Shown one piece after another: positions 9,369 to 17,695 of a stretch of 64,000 bases of DNA. A model generated the notes under the pieces. That model saw nothing but the letters and a program-made list of their open reading frames with translations, was not told the DNA's origin and ran no database searches. Where the stretch lies: the NCBI RefSeq assembly GCF_025847275.1, contig NZ_JAOZEV010000013.1, forward strand, positions 86,605 through 150,604, in the 5' to 3' direction. A program made the position numbers and the translations under genes. The stretch's first letter is position 1. Each line of letters starts with the position of its first letter. This DNA is from Flavobacterium frigoritolerans (GTDB lineage Bacteria > Bacteroidota > Bacteroidia > Flavobacteriales > Flavobacteriaceae).

Positions 9369-9713
9369 CTAAACTATGGGTGGACCTCGAAGAGAATATA
9401 AACTTCCGGAAAATAAAATAGTTGTTCCCGAAAAGCTAAAGAAATAAGGAATTTCATCATGAAAAACTGGTAACTGAAAAGTGAATTTTTCAGGTGTAAT
9501 ATAACTGCTTATCGCAAAATGACATACATAGCAATAATCGAAATTATGGTGCTGATGCGTTATTTCGGTATTTGTTACGTTATACTCGTGATGACATTGT
9601 TTTTTTGAAAACTCTTGTACAATATGCTCATAACTATGGAATGACTGGAACAGCATTGAGAACAATACCGTCATCGTCAAAGAAATACTTAATATGAGCT
9701 GTTTTCTTTTCAT
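9369..9713 (-). CDS. Small exported His/Cys-rich protein, putative metal-associated
   Basis: This 114-residue protein has an N-terminal hydrophobic signal or anchor (residues ~5-24, LILSISLTMTVLFSMLFQSF). A metal-ligand-rich middle follows: HSYEH, KKQCHHEY, THQHHNFDYCYVCHFA. There is a second hydrophobic segment near the end and a closing SLRGPPIV. Short proteins with this layout (His cluster, CxxC, terminal RGPP) occur beside TonB receptors and heavy-metal export genes in Bacteroidota; I cannot name a family with certainty (DUF2946-like is one possibility). The context, upstream of and co-directional with a TonB receptor, suggests metal binding or sensing. Function is unproven. Confidence 0.6.
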   Translation of the reverse strand: MKRKQLILSISLTMTVLFSMLFQSFHSYEHIVQEFSKKQCHHEYNVTNTEITHQHHNFDYCYVCHFAISSYITPEKFTFQLPVFHDEIPYFFSFSGTTILFSGSLYSLRGPPIV

Positions 9714-9767
9714 TCGCTACAAAGGTATAAAAAACATGTAAGCGAAATGAATACTATAGAAAAAAGG

Positions 9768-9803
9768 TTCTGAGGCACTAAGTTGCAAAGGAGCAAAGCT
9801 TTT
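9768..9803. repeat. Family-D repeat remnant
   Basis: GTTCTGAGGCACTAAGTTG followed by CAAAGGAGCAAAG resembles the arms of the 47213-47308 element (TTCTGAGTTACAAAGG on the opposite strand). It is short and without a partner arm here. The rest of the 9714-9942 gap shows only A/T-rich DNA and the promoter at 9934. Confidence 0.4.
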
Positions 9804-9933
9804 CCTTTATAGCCTACCCAAAAAAATTAATCAAAAAGCTCATAAAAATTTAAAATATGCATTCAAATTTGAACAAATCATGACATAAAACAGAATAATC
9901 AAAATCAAATCGCAACCGAAACACTCAAAATCT

Positions 9934-9941
9934 TATATTTG
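9934..9941 (+). promoter_or_regulatory. -7 box (TATATTTG) of the PorT-like gene; fixes its start codon
   Basis: An exact TAnnTTTG match. Transcription should start around 9945-9948, so the in-frame ATG at 9943 cannot be the real start and the ATG at 10009, which opens a signal peptide, is preferred. Confidence 0.6.
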
Positions 9942-10008
9942 TATGGTTTATATCAAAATGCAAAAATCACTTATACTCTTGGAACAATCATTAAAACCAA
10001 AATCCAAA

Positions 10009-10710
10009 ATGCGATTATTTTTTAGTTGTTTATTTTTAGTTTCGTTTCTGAATGTTTTTTCTCAGGAAGAAATGGCTCCTGCTACTGAAGCTCCAAAAGT
10101 AAAAATTGACTCTCTATATCGAGAAGATCAGTTTTATTTTGCGATTACCTATAATGCATTGAACAATGCACCAGAAGGATTATCGCAAAAGAAATTTTCA
10201 GCAGGATTAAGTTTTGGTTTTTTAAGAGATATGCCTATTAACAAAAATAGAAATGTCGCTATTGCAGCTGGTTTAGGTTTTAGTTACAAAAATTACTTTC
10301 AAAATATTGCAATAACAGGAACTAGCGATGCTCCTATTTATAATGTAGTAAATTATTCTAATGTTAATTCAAACAAATTTACCCAATATTTAGTCGATTT
10401 TCCTATTGAATTCAGATGGCGTACTTCTACTTATGAGAGTTATAAATTTTGGAGAATATACGGCGGTATAAAATTTAGTTATGTTTTATTTGACCGATCT
10501 GTTTACAAAGATTCGGAACAAAAAGTAACCATTAAAAACAATAGTGATTTCGAAAAATTCCAATACGGTGTGTATATGTCAGCTGGATTTAATACTTGGA
10601 ATATTTATGCCTATTATGGTTTAAAACCTTTATTTAAATCGGCAAAAACAACTACTGAAAGTATCGATATGAGAACAATGAATATTGGTATAATCTTCTA
10701 TATCCTATAA
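10009..10710 (+). CDS. PorT-family outer-membrane beta-barrel protein
   Basis: From the ATG at 10009 the protein is 233 residues and begins with a signal peptide (MRLFFSCLFLVSFLNVFSQE). The longer frame from 9943 adds 22 residues lacking signal character and would begin at the transcription start. The mature part alternates hydrophobic and polar residues as in a small beta-barrel (QFYFAITYNAL, KFSAGLSFGFL, IAAGLGFSYKNYF, YLVDFPIEFRWR, FWRIYGGIKFSYVLF, NIYAYYGLKPLF) and ends in IGIIFYIL. This is the PorT/outer-membrane-barrel pattern of Bacteroidota. PorT itself is needed for type IX secretion; whether this is that orthologue or a paralogue is not clear. The 3' end overlaps the convergent gene by 6 bp. 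Confidence 0.75.
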   Translation: MRLFFSCLFLVSFLNVFSQEEMAPATEAPKVKIDSLYREDQFYFAITYNALNNAPEGLSQKKFSAGLSFGFLRDMPINKNRNVAIAAGLGFSYKNYFQNIAITGTSDAPIYNVVNYSNVNSNKFTQYLVDFPIEFRWRTSTYESYKFWRIYGGIKFSYVLFDRSVYKDSEQKVTIKNNSDFEKFQYGVYMSAGFNTWNIYAYYGLKPLFKSAKTTTESIDMRTMNIGIIFYIL

Positions 10711-11313
10711 CCAAAAAACTAAAAATAGTATTTGCGGAATTATCCCAATCAGTAATCCTATAATCAGTTCCTTATTGGTATGAGCATTCATTTCCAGGCG
10801 CGATGAAGCTACCAAACCATTCATTAATATAAAAAAAGCAACCCAATACATCATGTGGGGTACTTGAAGATGTCGACTCAATCCAATTGCGAAAATCGTT
10901 AATCCGCTAATGGCTATCATGTGCAAACTGGCTTTTATTTTAAAAAAAGACAATACAAGTGCAATTATAGTACTAAACAATGCTCCTAAAAAGAAAAAAT
11001 GCAACTCTGGATATCGCATAATCACTACACTACGCTTAACCAATAAAATAATTAAAAAACAATGAAGCACCAACGGAATCTTACGTTGTGCCGTTTCATG
11101 AATCATAATCGAATCGACATTTCCTGTTGAACGAAGCAACAAGAAAAACAACATTGGAACTAAAACCGTAATAATCAATATCTGAAAAAGAATAAAGAAT
11201 TTCTCCTCATTGACAAATGCATCTTCTTTAAAAAAAAGATAAAACATACTCGCATACATCGAAATAAACAATGGATGGAATAGATAGGAAATTATTGGAA
11301 GAATCTTTTTCAA
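10705..11313 (-). CDS. Membrane protein of the PAP2-like phosphatase superfamily (divergent)
   Basis: A 202-residue protein with about six transmembrane helices. Weak PAP2 signatures are present: ASLHM with a downstream G (compare PSGH) and SSRLEMNAHTNKELIIGLLIGI (compare SRxxxxxHxxxD followed by a GxxxG helix). Here the final Asp is replaced by Glu or Asn, so activity is uncertain. PAP2 enzymes remove phosphate from undecaprenyl pyrophosphate, phosphatidate or lipid A. It could instead be an inactive membrane protein of unknown role. It is convergent with the PorT-like gene (6-bp overlap) and has no visible operon partner. Confidence 0.6.
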   Translation of the reverse strand: MKKILPIISYLFHPLFISMYASMFYLFFKEDAFVNEEKFFILFQILIITVLVPMLFFLLLRSTGNVDSIMIHETAQRKIPLVLHCFLIILLVKRSVVIMRYPELHFFFLGALFSTIIALVLSFFKIKASLHMIAISGLTIFAIGLSRHLQVPHMMYWVAFFILMNGLVASSRLEMNAHTNKELIIGLLIGIIPQILFLVFWL

Positions 11314-11398
11314 CTGCTTGATTTTATTGTCTTGAACAAATATAAAAAAATATATGACTTTCTATAAAATGCTCAAAATTTTAACAGCAACTAAAAAA

Positions 11399-11526
11399 GG
11401 GAACGCAGATGAAGCAGATTTACTAAAATAAAGATGCTGATAAAAACTAATTTCAGAAAATGACAAAAGAAAAAATCCGCTTTTATCAGCGTTTTCGCCT
11501 TAGCGAAACTGTGTCATCCGCGTTCC
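11399..11526. repeat. Fold-back repeat family B, copy 1
   Basis: The left end GGGAACGCAGATGAAGCAG and right end GTGTCATCCGCGTTCC are complementary at their tips (GGAACGC/GCGTTCC). Inside are AAAATCCGCTTTTATCAGCG and a TTTCGCCTTAGCGAAA hairpin. A related copy is at 18225-18310 and a decayed one near 38470-38525. It accounts for the long gap 11314-11683; the rest of the gap is A/T-rich with a TACCTTTA near-consensus -7 box at 11591-11598 for the next gene. Confidence 0.65.
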
Positions 11527-11683
11527 ATTATAGACAAACTTTACAATTTGAATAATTGCATTTTTAAGAAAATATTAAAAACTCTTTTTCTACCTTTAAT
11601 GTTTCAAATTATATCATGATTTCTAAATCATATTTATCATCAATTTGCGTTTTACATTTCAACACAAAACATTTCACAAAACA

Positions 11684-14155
11684 ATGCCTATAAATCTTAA
11701 AAACATAATTCAAACACTTCATGCTAAATGGTTTGGAGGTAATTCCGATATCAATATCGACCATATTTCTATTGATAGCCGTTCTTTACAAAACGGACCT
11801 AAAACTTTATTTTTCGCTTTAAGCGGACCAAACAATAATGCGCATGACTACATTCCTGACTTAATCGAAAAAGGCGTTCATAATTTTGTGGTAACACATA
11901 TTCCTGAAAATTATACACAAAGAGCTAATTATATAGTTGTCGAAAATTCACTAACAGCTTTACAGGCAGTGGCTGCTTACTATCGAAGTCTTTTTGATTT
12001 TCCTATTATCGGATTGACCGGAAGTAACGGCAAAACGATAGTAAAGGAATGGCTCAATTTCTTGTTGAGTCCTGACCATAACATTATAAGAAGTCCAAAA
12101 AGTTACAACTCACAGGTTGGCGTTCCTTTATCGGTGATTGCTATAAATGAGAAACACAATCTAGGTATTTTTGAAGCAGGAATTTCGACGGTTTCTGAAA
12201 TGGATAAACTAGAAAAAATCATCAAACCTACTATCGGACTTCTTACCAATATTGGTTCGGCACACGACGAAGGCTTTTTAAATCTTGTACAAAAGATAGA
12301 TGAAAAACTACTTTTATTCAAAGAAACTCCCACAATTATTTACCAAAAAACAGAGGTTGTTCATTCTTGTTTGACACAATTTGCAGCCGAATATCTGCTG
12401 GAATCCAGAAAATTATTTTCTTGGAGTTTTACTGATAAAAATGCCGATGTTTTAGTTACTACAAAACAAACTCATAACGGAAACACATTAATTCGATATG
12501 AATATATCGATGAAATAAATGAATTTACTATTCCGTTTCAAGATGATGCTTCGATAGAAAATGCTATTTCGTGCCTAATGGTTTTGTTGTGCTTAAAATA
12601 CGATTCGGCTACAATCGAAAACCGAATGCATTTATTGTATCCTGTAGAAATGCGCTTGGAAGTAAAAAACGGAATTAACAATTGCAGTATAATCGATGAT
12701 AGTTATAGTTCCGATTTTCAATCGCTAAAAATCGCATTAGATTTTCTGGAAAGCCAGCATAAATTCAAAAAGAAAACCGTGATTTTATCCGATATTCTTC
12801 AGAGCGGTTTTACAAATGACGAATTATATTCGAAAGTGGCTCAACTTATCGAGTCCAATAAAATAACTCGTGTTATTGGGATTGGTTCGACCATTTCGTC
12901 TTTTAAAGATAAATTTACTAATTGCATAACATTTCCCGATACAGCAACATTCATTACGCATTATGAATCGTTGGATTTTGAAAATGAAACCATTCTTGTA
13001 AAAGGAGCACGTTCGTTTCAGTTTGAAGAAATTGTAGCATTGCTTGAGGAGAAAACACACGAAACAATTCTAGAGATTAACCTCAACGCTATTGGTCATA
13101 ATCTTAATTTTTTTAAATCAAAAATAAATCCAGGCACCAAAATGATGGTGATGGTAAAAGCCTATAGTTATGGAAACGGTGGTCTTGAAATCGCAAAATT
13201 ACTAGAACATCACAAAGTAGATTATTTGGGTGTGGCTTTTGCCGATGAAGGAATTTCACTTAAAAATGGTGGCATCAAACTACCGATTATGGTACTTAAT
13301 CCTGAAACTACTACTTTTTCGGCTATTATTCAGCATCAATTAGAACCCGAAATTTATAGTTTAAAAGGACTCAATGCCTTTTTGAAAATTGCTAAAGAAA
13401 AGAAACTACATCATTTTCCCATTCATATAAAATTAGATACAGGAATGCATCGATTGGGCTTTGAAGCCAATACGCTCGATGAGTTAATTGCTACTCTAAA
13501 AGGGAATACAAACGTTGAGGTAAAAAGTATTTTATCGCATTTGGCAACAAGTGATGAGGAGAAACATTTTGACTTTGTCCTTTCTCAAATTGATTTATTC
13601 GAAAAACTATCTTCTAAATTATTGGCGGCATTAGACATTAATCCAATTCGCCATATTCTGAATACTTCTGGAATTAGCAATTTCCCTCAGGCACAATACA
13701 ATATGGTGCGTTTAGGAATTGGTTTATACGGAGTTTCTAATGATCCAGCAGAACAAAAATATTTGGAAAATGTAAGCACATTAAAATCGATTATTTCGCA
13801 AGTAAGAACTATTCCTGCCGATGACAGCGTGGGATATGGGCGTCGGTTTATGGCCGAAAAAGAAACCCGAATCGCTACAATTCCGATTGGTTATGCCGAC
13901 GGAATTGCCAGACTTTGGGGTAACGGAGTGGGCTTTGTAACTATAAAAGGGCAAAAAGCACGGATTATTGGAAACATTTGTATGGATATGCTCATGGTTG
14001 ATGTAACTGCTATTGATTGCAAAGAAGGTGATGATGTAGTCATCTTTGGCGAAAGCCCAACTGTAATCGAAATGGCACAAGAATTACGCACGATTCCGTA
14101 TGAAATTCTTACCAGTATTTCGCAACGTGTGAAACGCGTATTTTTCCGTCAGTAA
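11684..14155 (+). CDS. Bifunctional MurF ligase / alanine racemase fusion
   Basis: From the ATG at 11684 the protein is 823 residues (an upstream TTG at 11645 adds only 13 poorly conserved residues). Residues ~1-460 are a Mur ligase like MurF, with the ATP loop GSNGKT at 113-118 and a C-terminal domain. Residues ~465-823 are an alanine racemase, with the PLP lysine K492 in VKAYSYGNGG and the catalytic tyrosine Y718 in VGYGRRF, followed by ATIPIGYADG and GNICMDMLMVDVT. The racemase makes D-Ala; MurF adds D-Ala-D-Ala to the UDP-MurNAc-tripeptide, so both halves serve one peptidoglycan step. The fusion is a known feature of Bacteroidota. The racemase part keeps all key residues; ligase activity of the first half is less certain, because the carbamylated-Lys region is hard to place. 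Confidence 0.92.
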   Translation: MPINLKNIIQTLHAKWFGGNSDINIDHISIDSRSLQNGPKTLFFALSGPNNNAHDYIPDLIEKGVHNFVVTHIPENYTQRANYIVVENSLTALQAVAAYYRSLFDFPIIGLTGSNGKTIVKEWLNFLLSPDHNIIRSPKSYNSQVGVPLSVIAINEKHNLGIFEAGISTVSEMDKLEKIIKPTIGLLTNIGSAHDEGFLNLVQKIDEKLLLFKETPTIIYQKTEVVHSCLTQFAAEYLLESRKLFSWSFTDKNADVLVTTKQTHNGNTLIRYEYIDEINEFTIPFQDDASIENAISCLMVLLCLKYDSATIENRMHLLYPVEMRLEVKNGINNCSIIDDSYSSDFQSLKIALDFLESQHKFKKKTVILSDILQSGFTNDELYSKVAQLIESNKITRVIGIGSTISSFKDKFTNCITFPDTATFITHYESLDFENETILVKGARSFQFEEIVALLEEKTHETILEINLNAIGHNLNFFKSKINPGTKMMVMVKAYSYGNGGLEIAKLLEHHKVDYLGVAFADEGISLKNGGIKLPIMVLNPETTTFSAIIQHQLEPEIYSLKGLNAFLKIAKEKKLHHFPIHIKLDTGMHRLGFEANTLDELIATLKGNTNVEVKSILSHLATSDEEKHFDFVLSQIDLFEKLSSKLLAALDINPIRHILNTSGISNFPQAQYNMVRLGIGLYGVSNDPAEQKYLENVSTLKSIISQVRTIPADDSVGYGRRFMAEKETRIATIPIGYADGIARLWGNGVGFVTIKGQKARIIGNICMDMLMVDVTAIDCKEGDDVVIFGESPTVIEMAQELRTIPYEILTSISQRVKRVFFRQ

Positions 14156-14239
14156 TATTTTAGTTCATAATTAATTAAAATATGCAAAATATTACTTATT
14201 TTCGAGTGAGAAAAAATTTTAAACTAAACAATATCAATT

Positions 14240-14614
14240 ATGGGAATGTTATCTGAATTTAAGGAATTTGCAATGAAGGGCAACGTGGTAGATTTAGCTG
14301 TCGGTGTCATAATTGGAGCTGCTTTTGGTAAAATTGTGAGCTCGTTTATCGAAGATGTTATTACACCATTGCTATTAAAACCTGCATTGGATGCCGCGCA
14401 TTTATCTTCAATTGAACAGTTAACTGCTTTTGGAGGCGTAAAGTATGGTTTATTTATTTCGGCAGTAATTAACTTTTTAATTGTTGCTTTTGTACTATTT
14501 ATGATAATCAAAGGGATTAATCATGCCAAGAAAAAAGATGTTGCTCCACCTGCTCCAGCAGCACCTACGCAAGAAGAATTATTGACTCAAATTAGAGATT
14601 TATTAAAAAAATAA
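14240..14614 (+). CDS. mscL: Large-conductance mechanosensitive channel
   Basis: The 124 residues match the normal length (about 120-150). The N-terminal helix and first transmembrane segment, EFKEFAMKGNVVDLAVGVIIGAAFGKIVSSFIEDVITPL, carry the canonical small-residue hydrophobic gate. The second segment is about residues 71-95 (YGLFISAVINFLIVAFVLFMIIKG), and a C-terminal helix (EELLTQIRDLLKK) forms the cytoplasmic bundle. It opens under membrane tension to release osmolytes during hypo-osmotic shock. It lies 84 bp after MurF-Alr with its own A-rich leader and ends at a terminator at 14637-14664. No anomalies were seen. Confidence 0.97.
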   Translation: MGMLSEFKEFAMKGNVVDLAVGVIIGAAFGKIVSSFIEDVITPLLLKPALDAAHLSSIEQLTAFGGVKYGLFISAVINFLIVAFVLFMIIKGINHAKKKDVAPPAPAAPTQEELLTQIRDLLKK

Positions 14615-14636
14615 TCCGCTACACTATTGTCTAACT

Positions 14637-14664
14637 AAACCGTTCATAATCTGAACGGTTTTTC
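14637..14664 (+). terminator. Intrinsic terminator after mscL
   Basis: The stem AAACCGTTCA/TGAACGGTTT with a short loop is followed by TTTCTTTTTT, 22 bp after the mscL stop. Confidence 0.85.
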
Positions 14665-14731
14665 TTTTTTGTTACAAATATAACTTTTTGTTATTTTTTG
14701 TGAACCCGCTTGTTTTCAACTTCATTATACC

Positions 14732-14739
14732 TATTTTTG
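14732..14739 (+). promoter_or_regulatory. Promoter of the aspartate-semialdehyde dehydrogenase gene
   Basis: The -7 box TATTTTTG with a TTG at 14710-14712 gives 19-bp spacing, a good match to the flavobacterial promoter (TTG-N17-23-TAnnTTTG), 39 bp before the ATG. Confidence 0.65.
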
Positions 14740-14778
14740 CACTTCAAATAACAAACATTCACAATAAAAAATATAAAA

Positions 14779-15768
14779 ATGAGAATAGCGATTGTAGGCG
14801 CTACCGGTATGGTTGGCGAAGTAATGCTAAAAGTATTGGCAGAAAGAAATTTCCCTGTTACAGAATTAATTTTGGTTGCATCTGAGAAATCAGTTGGTAA
14901 ACAAATCGAATATAAAGGAACGAATTATACGGTAGTTGGATTACAAACGGCAGTTGATCTGAAAGCTGATATTGCTATTTTCTCAGCTGGTGGAGAAACT
15001 TCATTAGAATGGGCTCCAAAATTTGCAGCTGCAGGAACAACTGTTATCGATAACTCATCGGCTTGGAGAATGGATCCTACAAAAAAATTAATCGTTCCTG
15101 AAATCAATGCTTCAACTTTAACAAAAGAAGACAAGATTATAGCAAACCCAAACTGTTCGACTATACAAATGGTTTTGACATTGGCTCCTTTGCACAAAAA
15201 ATACGATATCAAAAGAATTGTTGTTTCTACGTACCAATCTATCACTGGAACTGGTGTAAAAGCTGTAAAGCAACTTGAAAATGAATATGCTGGTATAAAA
15301 GGTGAAATGGTTTATAAATATCCTATTCACAGAAATGCTATTCCTCATTGCGATAGCTTTGAAGAAAATGGATATACCAAAGAAGAAATGAAACTAGTTC
15401 GCGAAACTCAAAAAATTCTTGGTGACAATACTATTGCTGTAACTGCAACTGCAGTTCGTGTTCCTGTTGTTGGTGGACATAGCGAAGCAGTAAATGTTGA
15501 GTTTACAAATGATTTTGATGTAAATGAAGTACGTGAGATTTTACATCATACTGACGGTATTGTTGTTCAGGATAACCTTGACACATTTACCTACCCAATG
15601 CCTCTTTATGCAGAAGGAAAAAATGATGTTTTTGTAGGTCGTATTCGTCGTGACGAAAGCCAACCAAACACTTTAAATATGTGGATTGTTGCCGATAACC
15701 TAAGAAAAGGTGCTGCAACAAATACAATTCAGATTGCAGAATATCTTGTAGCTGCAAAATTGGTATAA
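14779..15768 (+). CDS. asd: Aspartate-semialdehyde dehydrogenase
   Basis: A 329-residue enzyme of normal length. It starts with the NADP-binding loop IAIVGATGMVGEVML, and has the catalytic cysteine C126 in ANPNCSTIQ and the conserved RRDESQPNTLNMWIVADNLRKGAATN near the end. It reduces aspartyl phosphate to aspartate semialdehyde, the branch point to lysine/meso-diaminopimelate, threonine and methionine. It therefore feeds the same peptidoglycan peptide used by the MurF-Alr product upstream, though the two have separate promoters. A terminator follows the stop by 23 bp. Confidence 0.97.
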   Translation: MRIAIVGATGMVGEVMLKVLAERNFPVTELILVASEKSVGKQIEYKGTNYTVVGLQTAVDLKADIAIFSAGGETSLEWAPKFAAAGTTVIDNSSAWRMDPTKKLIVPEINASTLTKEDKIIANPNCSTIQMVLTLAPLHKKYDIKRIVVSTYQSITGTGVKAVKQLENEYAGIKGEMVYKYPIHRNAIPHCDSFEENGYTKEEMKLVRETQKILGDNTIAVTATAVRVPVVGGHSEAVNVEFTNDFDVNEVREILHHTDGIVVQDNLDTFTYPMPLYAEGKNDVFVGRIRRDESQPNTLNMWIVADNLRKGAATNTIQIAEYLVAAKLV

Positions 15769-15790
15769 TACACACAATTATATTAGATAA

Positions 15791-15824
15791 AAGCCGTAAT
15801 CGCAAAATTGTGATTGCGGTTTTT
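15791..15824 (+). terminator. Intrinsic terminator after asd, duplicated at 16493
   Basis: The stem AAGCCGTAATCGCAA pairs with TTGTGATTGCGGTTT and is followed by T's. It is nearly the same sequence as the hairpin at 16493-16526 on the other side of the SUKH gene. Confidence 0.85.
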
Positions 15825-15892
15825 GTTCGTTATAATAACTCCGGTTTTATAATTAAAAACTACATTTATAATTTCAACTAAGACATATTTAA

Positions 15893-16471
15893 ATGCATAA
15901 TTCAAATAACGAAAGTATAATAGAAACAATTCGGAAATTAGATTCTCAGATAGCAAGAACAAGAACTGATTATTACCAAGTGTTAAAAGAGCCTTTGAAT
16001 GATTTAGAAATAAATGCATTAGAAGAAAAATATAAAATTAAAATCCCAACTGATCTAAAACTGCTTTACAAATGGAAGAATGGACAAAACCATAATTCAT
16101 TTGAATCATTTGTGAATAATTCGATGTTTATACCTCTAGAAGAAACACTTCAAATTGCAGCCGAAAATACTTCGATGATTGGAACTGATTTTGAAATTGA
16201 AAATTGGTGGAATGAAAAATGGCTGCCTATTTTCCATAATGGTGGTGGAGATTATATTTGTTATGATTGTCATGGGACTTTCACAGAAAACAAAGGACAA
16301 CTAATTGAGTTCTGGCATGGTGATAACGACAGAAATGTTATATCACTAAATTTAGAAACTTTTATATCAAGGCTTACCCATTATTATGAAATTACCGAGC
16401 AGAAAGATTTTGATGAATACTTTGAAATCGAAAGTATTGATAATTACCCCAAAAGATTTATTGTCGAATAA
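15893..16471 (+). CDS. SMI1/KNR4 (SUKH) family protein, possible immunity protein
   Basis: The 192-residue protein has the SUKH core from about residue 35: LNDLEINALEEKYKIKIPTDLKLLYKWKNGQN, then FIPLEETLQI, then WLPIFHNGGGDYICYD and a late LIEFWHGDND. These are the classic SMI1/KNR4 signatures: an N-terminal ELE..Y.I.LP helix pair, a W-x-x-x-G turn and a G-G-D-Y-x-x-x-D strand. In bacteria the superfamily is rich in immunity proteins for polymorphic nuclease toxins, but others act as scaffolds. No toxin is adjacent. The gene is bracketed by two near-identical hairpins (15791 and 16493). Its functional assignment is inference. Confidence 0.85.
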   Translation: MHNSNNESIIETIRKLDSQIARTRTDYYQVLKEPLNDLEINALEEKYKIKIPTDLKLLYKWKNGQNHNSFESFVNNSMFIPLEETLQIAAENTSMIGTDFEIENWWNEKWLPIFHNGGGDYICYDCHGTFTENKGQLIEFWHGDNDRNVISLNLETFISRLTHYYEITEQKDFDEYFEIESIDNYPKRFIVE

Positions 16472-16492
16472 ATGAATCTCTTTTTTTAATAT

Positions 16493-16526
16493 AAAGCCGT
16501 AATCACAAAATTGTGATTACGGCTTT
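16493..16526 (+). terminator. Intrinsic terminator after the first SUKH gene
   Basis: A perfect 16-bp palindrome whose arm begins AAAGCCGTAATCACAA, followed by T's, 22 bp after the stop. It is a near copy of the hairpin at 15791-15824. Confidence 0.85.
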
Positions 16527-16593
16527 TCTGCAGAAAAAGAGTATTCTCAACAATAAAAAAAGCCATATCTTAGCTACTATAAATACAAAACGC

Positions 16594-17103
16594 ATGAACT
16601 TCGATAACTATAAAGTAATCCCGAATTACAACACCCACAGAACCGACTTGTTTCTTGCTGATGATGAAGACATTCAGGCTTGCGAACAAACTTTAAACAT
16701 CACTTTTGACAACAATTATAAAGAATATGTTGTAACGTACGGAAGCGGAATTCTGGGTGGAACGTACGTAAGAATCTATCTTCCGGAAACAATAGTACTC
16801 ACTGTTGATGAATGGAAAAAAAGAATAAACGAATATTGGTTTTGGGATGAAGGAGCAGCTGTTTTAACAAAAGAGCAAGTTTTAGACTCAGTAAGAATTG
16901 GAGATACTTTTGACGGTGACGAGATTATTCTCTATAAAAACGAGTATTACATTTTACCAAGAAATAGCGAAATGATATACAAAGCAGGTAAAACACTCGA
17001 AGAAACTATAAATTGGTTATGCAATTCTGGAATTTTAACTGAAGCATTTTCCGAAAGAGAATTCGAACCTTTTGACCCAAGCGAATGGGGTGATAAATTA
17101 TAA
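16594..17103 (+). CDS. Second SMI1/KNR4-like (SUKH) protein
   Basis: From the ATG at 16594 (MNFDNYKVIPNYNTHRT) the protein is 169 residues. The longer frame from 16513 starts inside the preceding terminator and is rejected. The pattern DIQACEQTLNITFDNNYKEYVVTYGSGILGG, then VRIYLPETIV, then ILPRNSEMIYKAGKTLEETINWLC is SUKH-like: two helices ending in Y-x-x-x-Y, then a glycine turn and strands. It is not a close paralogue of the first SUKH protein. The gene runs into the DUF4265 gene 24 bp on, so the two are probably one transcript. A role as an orphan immunity protein is plausible but unproven. Confidence 0.7.
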   Translation: MNFDNYKVIPNYNTHRTDLFLADDEDIQACEQTLNITFDNNYKEYVVTYGSGILGGTYVRIYLPETIVLTVDEWKKRINEYWFWDEGAAVLTKEQVLDSVRIGDTFDGDEIILYKNEYYILPRNSEMIYKAGKTLEETINWLCNSGILTEAFSEREFEPFDPSEWGDKL

Positions 17104-17126
17104 TAAAACGATAGCATTTAAATAAA

Positions 17127-17591
17127 ATGGCAGAAGAACAAGACAAATATGTCAAAATACTTTTTAGATTTTTTAGTAAAATTCTTAACGAATCGGCTGT
17201 AGAAACATTATGGGCAACAACAATTAATGCTGAAAATGGGCTGTACAAATTGGATAATATTCCGTTTTATGCACCCGTTTCTTGTGAAGATGTTGTTTTT
17301 GCAGAATTCGACGAAACGGAACAAAAATTAGTCTATAAACAAACGATTGAGCATTCAGGAAATTCTACAATTCAGGTTATTGTATTAGATAAAAACATTC
17401 AAATAAACGATTTACGTGAAGTATTTAATGAACTCGGCTGTGAGTCTGAAAAATTCAATAAGGACTATTTTGTAATACAAATTCCAGCAGCTTTAAAATA
17501 CGAACCGATCCGACAAAAATTAATCGAGTTAGAAGAAAACAAGATTATAAATTATGCTGAACCTGATTTATCAGATAATCATTGGTATTAA
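17127..17591 (+). CDS. DUF4265 protein
   Basis: The 154 residues match the DUF4265 pattern: an N-terminal strand (KYVKILFRFF), then ETLWATTINAENGLYKLDNIPFYAPVSCEDVVFAEF, then HSGNSTIQVIV, and a C-terminal helix/strand with a Glu-rich stretch (QKLIELEENKIINYAEPDLSD). Proteins of this family are small and cytoplasmic, of unknown biochemical role, and often found near SUKH and other immunity-type genes. It is probably co-transcribed with the SUKH gene 24 bp upstream. I can give no function beyond this association. Confidence 0.75.
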   Translation: MAEEQDKYVKILFRFFSKILNESAVETLWATTINAENGLYKLDNIPFYAPVSCEDVVFAEFDETEQKLVYKQTIEHSGNSTIQVIVLDKNIQINDLREVFNELGCESEKFNKDYFVIQIPAALKYEPIRQKLIELEENKIINYAEPDLSDNHWY

Positions 17592-17695
17592 AAGTTGTAA
17601 AGCGTCAAATGAAAATAGTAGAATGAGATTTGTAAAATGACAAAAACTTAATTCACTAATAGTCTTTACAATAAAAACAGAATAATTAGTCATTC

